A DNA stretch of 64,000 bases from JASGDC01 sp047608145 (GTDB taxonomy: Bacteria > Actinomycetota > Actinomycetes > Actinomycetales > Micrococcaceae). Position 1 is the stretch's first letter; the number at the start of each line of letters is the position of its first letter. Of this stretch, positions 61,611 through 64,000 are shown piece after piece. The position numbers were made by a program, and so were the translations under genes. Location: assembly GCA_047608145.1 (NCBI GenBank), contig JASGDC010000022.1, positions 54,864 through 118,863 of the forward strand, written 5' to 3'. The notes under the pieces are model-generated. The model was not told the DNA's origin. It ran no database searches and saw only the letters and a program-made list of their open reading frames with translations.

Positions 61611-62156
61611 TTATGCTTTCTTGCGACGAACTAGAACAGTTCCAAGCGCCAACACAGCTGCAATCGCAGCACTTCCAGCAAGAGCAATCATGCTGTTATT
61701 GTTAGAAATTATAGTTTTAGTGGCAACGTCAGCTGTTGTGTCAGTTACGGTGTTGTCCTGTGCTGGAGCCACGTATCCTTGCTCAGCTCCTGTAGAGGGC
61801 TGAGTCGGAGTTGTACCATTCACATTGTCACCATTGCATTCAGCTTTTATATCAGACGAAGTGATATAGATTGTCTTGCCACTTTCTGATCCTTCAACAG
61901 TTAGATTTTCGCCTCCATTTGAGCCAAAGACGTCACCACTGGAAGTCCACTGTGCTGTGCCGTTGCTATCAGCAGGCATCTGACCCATAATCGCTGGAAT
62001 CTTTACATCTTCACCTGGAGTAAGTCCACTCACTGACAGTACACAGCCTCCATCACTGTTTTTTGTCACTGTTCAGTCGCCAGCTGCAAATGCAGATGGT
62101 GCTGCTATTGTTAAACCTGCAGCCAATGTCGTTGCTGTTAATATTGCTTTCTTCAT
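61611..62156 (-). pseudogene. Secreted/surface protein with one in-frame TGA after the signal peptide
   Basis: From ATG 62156 the frame reads KKAILTATTLAAGLTIAAPS-AFA signal peptide, AGD, then in-frame TGA (62075-62073), then TVTKNSDGGCVLSVSGLTPG onwards. A Trp at the TGA gives GDWTVTK, which reads naturally; TGG to TGA is the likely change. The rest has Ser/Gly/Thr-rich repeats, two Cys (GGCVLSV and EC-NG) that may pair, and a C-terminal membrane helix with Arg/Lys end (SMIALAGSAAIAAVLALGTV, LVRRKKA) but no LPxTG. A C10 tract lies upstream. The downstream ORF from 62069 lacks the signal. Confidence 0.8.
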
Positions 62157-62247
62157 GTTTTCTCTATCCTTTAGTTTGTGTGTTACGAATTATGGTAAGT
62201 GGCGTATTTAACTAAGTTAGAATTCGCCAACTTCATAGGTAAATCGT

Positions 62248-62257
62248 CCCCCCCCCC
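62248..62257. repeat. C10 homopolymer upstream of the surface-protein gene
   Basis: Ten consecutive C bases in an AT-rich setting, about 92 bp before the surface-protein start codon. Tracts of this kind slip during replication and can switch promoter spacing (phase variation). Could also be a sequencing artefact; length needs independent confirmation. Confidence 0.9.
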
Positions 62258-62351
62258 GTTTTTGGCAAGTCGAGTGCAAAATCGCCGTGTCTACATATAT
62301 TTAGTGCTACTTTATAGAGGATTTGGAAGGGCGTTAGGATAGTGGAGGCTC

Positions 62352-62495
62352 GTGCCAAATATCGTTAAGAAGTTGGTAGATTACAAACAAAAATATAAGC
62401 AGAGAGATAAAATCGTGAGTACTTCCAGAAACGATAATAAATTTACGTTTCTAGTCGAATATAATTATGCTTTGGTTTGGAAAAGGATGCGTTAA
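62352..62495 (+). CDS. Possible 47-residue small ORF (uncertain)
   Basis: From GTG 62352 (GGAGG close upstream, spacing short) reads VPNIVKKLVDYKQKYKQRDK, then IVSTSRNDNKFTFLVEYNYA, ending LVWKRMR-stop; it overlaps the last codon of the DUF4143 ATPase on the other strand. Composition is protein-like, but no family is recognised and the start is weak; may be a remnant. Confidence 0.25.
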   Translation: MPNIVKKLVDYKQKYKQRDKIVSTSRNDNKFTFLVEYNYALVWKRMR

Positions 62496-63769
62496 ACCCA
62501 AGCGCCAGGAGTCATAAGAGCCTCTACTGGTATAGCCCAGATATTTTCTGCAAGCTTTTTTACTTCGGTGCCAGTGTAGACGACATAGCCTTTGTGCAGA
62601 TCAACCTTTTCAGCCATTTTTTTGATGCCGTAGGCATCTTTCAAATAAACGCTAGGCGATGATTTAACTTCAAGTGCAATATTCCTGAGTTTTGGTCCAA
62701 TTAATAGCAAATCAACCTCTGGTGTAGGGTTCTCCTTCGTAGCTTTTATTTTCGTATCACGCCAGTAGTAAGCCTCAGTATAGTTCTGAGAATAATCCTG
62801 AGCATCTAAAATCTGATTAACTACAAAGCTTTCAAATAAGCCTCCAAATACAGAAGTGCTCGTAGCTGGGTCTTTGTCGAAACGTACCAATGTTTCGTAA
62901 GCAAATGAGCTATCAATTGGGTGTATTTTTGGATTGTTATATTTTTTTCTGCCAAAAGAAAGGTTGTAATTTCTTAGTTCACGAACTAAATACAGTCGCT
63001 CAAAAGCACTTAGGTATCTATCTGCAGTTCTTCTATCTATGCCAAGATCAGCTCCGATATTCGTGCCGACATAAATACCGCTAGGATTGTTGTAGAGTTT
63101 ATCCAAAATTTCATGTGCTATCCTTTGGTCAAATTTTTCCTCTGGAATGATTTGATCAGAAAAGATTGCAGCCTTATCATCTCTAAATTCTTCTAAAAGT
63201 TGAGTTTCTTCTTCGCTAGAATTTAGACAGTATTCTGGAAATCCACCACGCATCATGAATGGAAGCAATTCTTTTCGACTTAATTTTGACTTGAAAGTCC
63301 TATTTATATCCTGTTCAAAAAACATGTCAATTATTGAGCTGTCATGCTGTTTGATTTCCCATTGAGTCATAGGTGAAAGTCTCAATCTTCTAGATCTTCG
63401 CGTAAGAGGGTCAGAACCTCCAAGTTGCGTTTTTGCGATGGAGGCAGAGCCAGACAGAATTATCTGTGAAGGGCCACGATTGTTCTCCAGTGAGTCAACG
63501 TATTCTTTAATATACAAAGGAGCTACTGTAATTAACTGAGCTTCATCAATGATAAGAGGGAAATTTTGAATTTCAAGCCAAGCTGGAAAATCATTGAGCG
63601 CATCAGTCAGAGTGTTTTGATCTGCAAACGTTGTATAGGAGTAGCCTTTTGGTACGATTTGTTCTTTCATGAGAGATGTTTTGCCAACGGCACGTGGCCC
63701 TTCCAAAATTGTAACCTTTTTAGCAGTAGGCTTAATAATTTTTGATTCGAGCTTTCTATGAATATACAT
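62492..63769 (-). CDS. AAA_14/DUF4143-type ATPase
   Basis: 425 residues. Walker A ILEGPRAVGKTSLMKEQIV near residue 25, Walker B FPLIIDEAQLITVAPLYI, sensor-like LSGSASIAKTQLGGSDPLTR; C-terminal DUF4143 nuclease-like region (GGLFESFVVNQILDAQDYSQ; TPEVDLLLIGPKLRNIALEV, KSSPSVYLKDAYGIKKMAE). These ATPases are widespread, often in accessory regions, and their function is unknown. Monocistronic; ATG 63769. Confidence 0.85.
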   Translation of the reverse strand: MYIHRKLESKIIKPTAKKVTILEGPRAVGKTSLMKEQIVPKGYSYTTFADQNTLTDALNDFPAWLEIQNFPLIIDEAQLITVAPLYIKEYVDSLENNRGPSQIILSGSASIAKTQLGGSDPLTRRSRRLRLSPMTQWEIKQHDSSIIDMFFEQDINRTFKSKLSRKELLPFMMRGGFPEYCLNSSEEETQLLEEFRDDKAAIFSDQIIPEEKFDQRIAHEILDKLYNNPSGIYVGTNIGADLGIDRRTADRYLSAFERLYLVRELRNYNLSFGRKKYNNPKIHPIDSSFAYETLVRFDKDPATSTSVFGGLFESFVVNQILDAQDYSQNYTEAYYWRDTKIKATKENPTPEVDLLLIGPKLRNIALEVKSSPSVYLKDAYGIKKMAEKVDLHKGYVVYTGTEVKKLAENIWAIPVEALMTPGAWV

Positions 63770-63960
63770 GGGGATAGCTTACGTCAATGTACACTTTTTC
63801 CGCAACTCAATGTACAATATTCGTGCCTATGTAACAAACCTTTTCGTCCTAACAGTGGAATATTTATTTTTTCGACTTATAGGCTATAAATAGTGGATAG
63901 CAGAGTGCTTTTGGTCTTTGTTTTCATAGGGTGTTTAGGGTGTTGCTTTATCTTTTAGGG

Positions 63961-64000
63961 ATGAAGCAGAAGAAGTCCTTGAAAAAGTTTTGGTGCGTGC
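63961..64000 (+). CDS. Possible start of an exported protein (runs off right edge)
   Basis: ATG 63961 opens a frame reading MKQKKSLKKFWCV at the window end, a Lys-rich start as in signal peptides. Too short to judge; the ~190 bp before it hold no gene I can support. Confidence 0.25.
   Translation, partial: MKQKKSLKKFWCV

Noticed and set aside
24477..62075. A general recoding of TGA as a sense codon in this genome
   Set aside because: Several intact genes in the window end at TGA, for example yidC, the CCA-enzyme gene and hipA, and essential genes have no internal TGA. Other pseudogenes have TAG or TAA. I therefore treat the TGA cases as mutations, and keep read-through as a minor alternative.
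63782..63960. Gene in the ~190 bp before the right-edge ORF
   Set aside because: Stops occur in all frames; I see no RNA or repeat there.

Overview
The window is the replication-origin region of an AT-rich, low-GC Gram-positive bacterium, most likely a reduced or decaying member of the Actinomycetota. The clue is gene order: gyrA-gyrB-dciA(DUF721)-recF-gnd-dnaN-oriC-dnaA on one strand; rpmH-rnpA-yidD-yidC-jag on the other; then rsmG/parB, trxA-trxB, a pseudokinase-type membrane protein, a DUF6049 protein, a NUDIX hydrolase and the CCA tRNA nucleotidyltransferase. gnd between dnaN and recF, and the trx/kinase/DUF6049/NUDIX/CCA block, are actinobacterial hallmarks. Menaquinone genes (menF, menG, polyprenyl synthase) argue against Bifidobacteriaceae. 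I could not assign a genus.

Layout. 1-21 kb: origin core and its flank, with three departures from the usual order: parA is missing beside parB, rsmG is inverted, and the MurJ flippase is missing from its usual place. 21-24 kb: rpsF-ssb-rpsR-rplI with an S6:S18-type leader, then an acidic helical protein. 24-26.8 kb: a decayed accessory patch (AbiEi/DUF559-type pseudogene between copies of a palindromic repeat, VOC pseudogene, BrnT-like toxin-antitoxin pair, broken IS1595 transposase), ending in a dense cluster of DnaA boxes in front of dnaB. 28-35.7 kb: menaquinone genes, ferredoxin reductase, HtpX, YajQ, MFS exporter, tRNA-Tyr. 35.9-41.6 kb: a coupled FAD-oxidoreductase/small anchored protein/HTTM membrane-protein operon and a WbpD-WbpE-WbpB-like diacetamido-sugar operon. 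42-47 kb: fructose PTS with 1-phosphofructokinase, and two metabolic genes. 47-49.4 kb: decay zone with pieces of an integrated element next to tRNA-Met. 49.4-64 kb: two FemAB-type cell-wall enzymes, a broken Eis-like acetyltransferase, cupin, GH3 glucosidase, hipBA between two parS sites, MalY-like lyase, a surface S1 protease, a broken surface protein with an upstream C10 tract, and a DUF4143 ATPase.

Most striking. (1) A second oriC-like DnaA-box cluster before dnaB repeats the box orientation pattern of the dnaA-dnaN origin and shares another short sequence with it. (2) Three perfect parS sites (29.2, 55.9, 57.6 kb) and one near-perfect site (47.6 kb) are present, although parA is not beside parB. 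(3) Six loci are intact apart from one to a few in-frame nonsense codons, most explicable as single G:C-to-A:T transitions, which points to recent decay. (4) Two long perfect hairpins flank defence/toxin-type genes. (5) The HTTM operon is a little-described membrane redox module in a menaquinone-making cell.

All calls come from reading the sequence and remembered family features; no database search was run.
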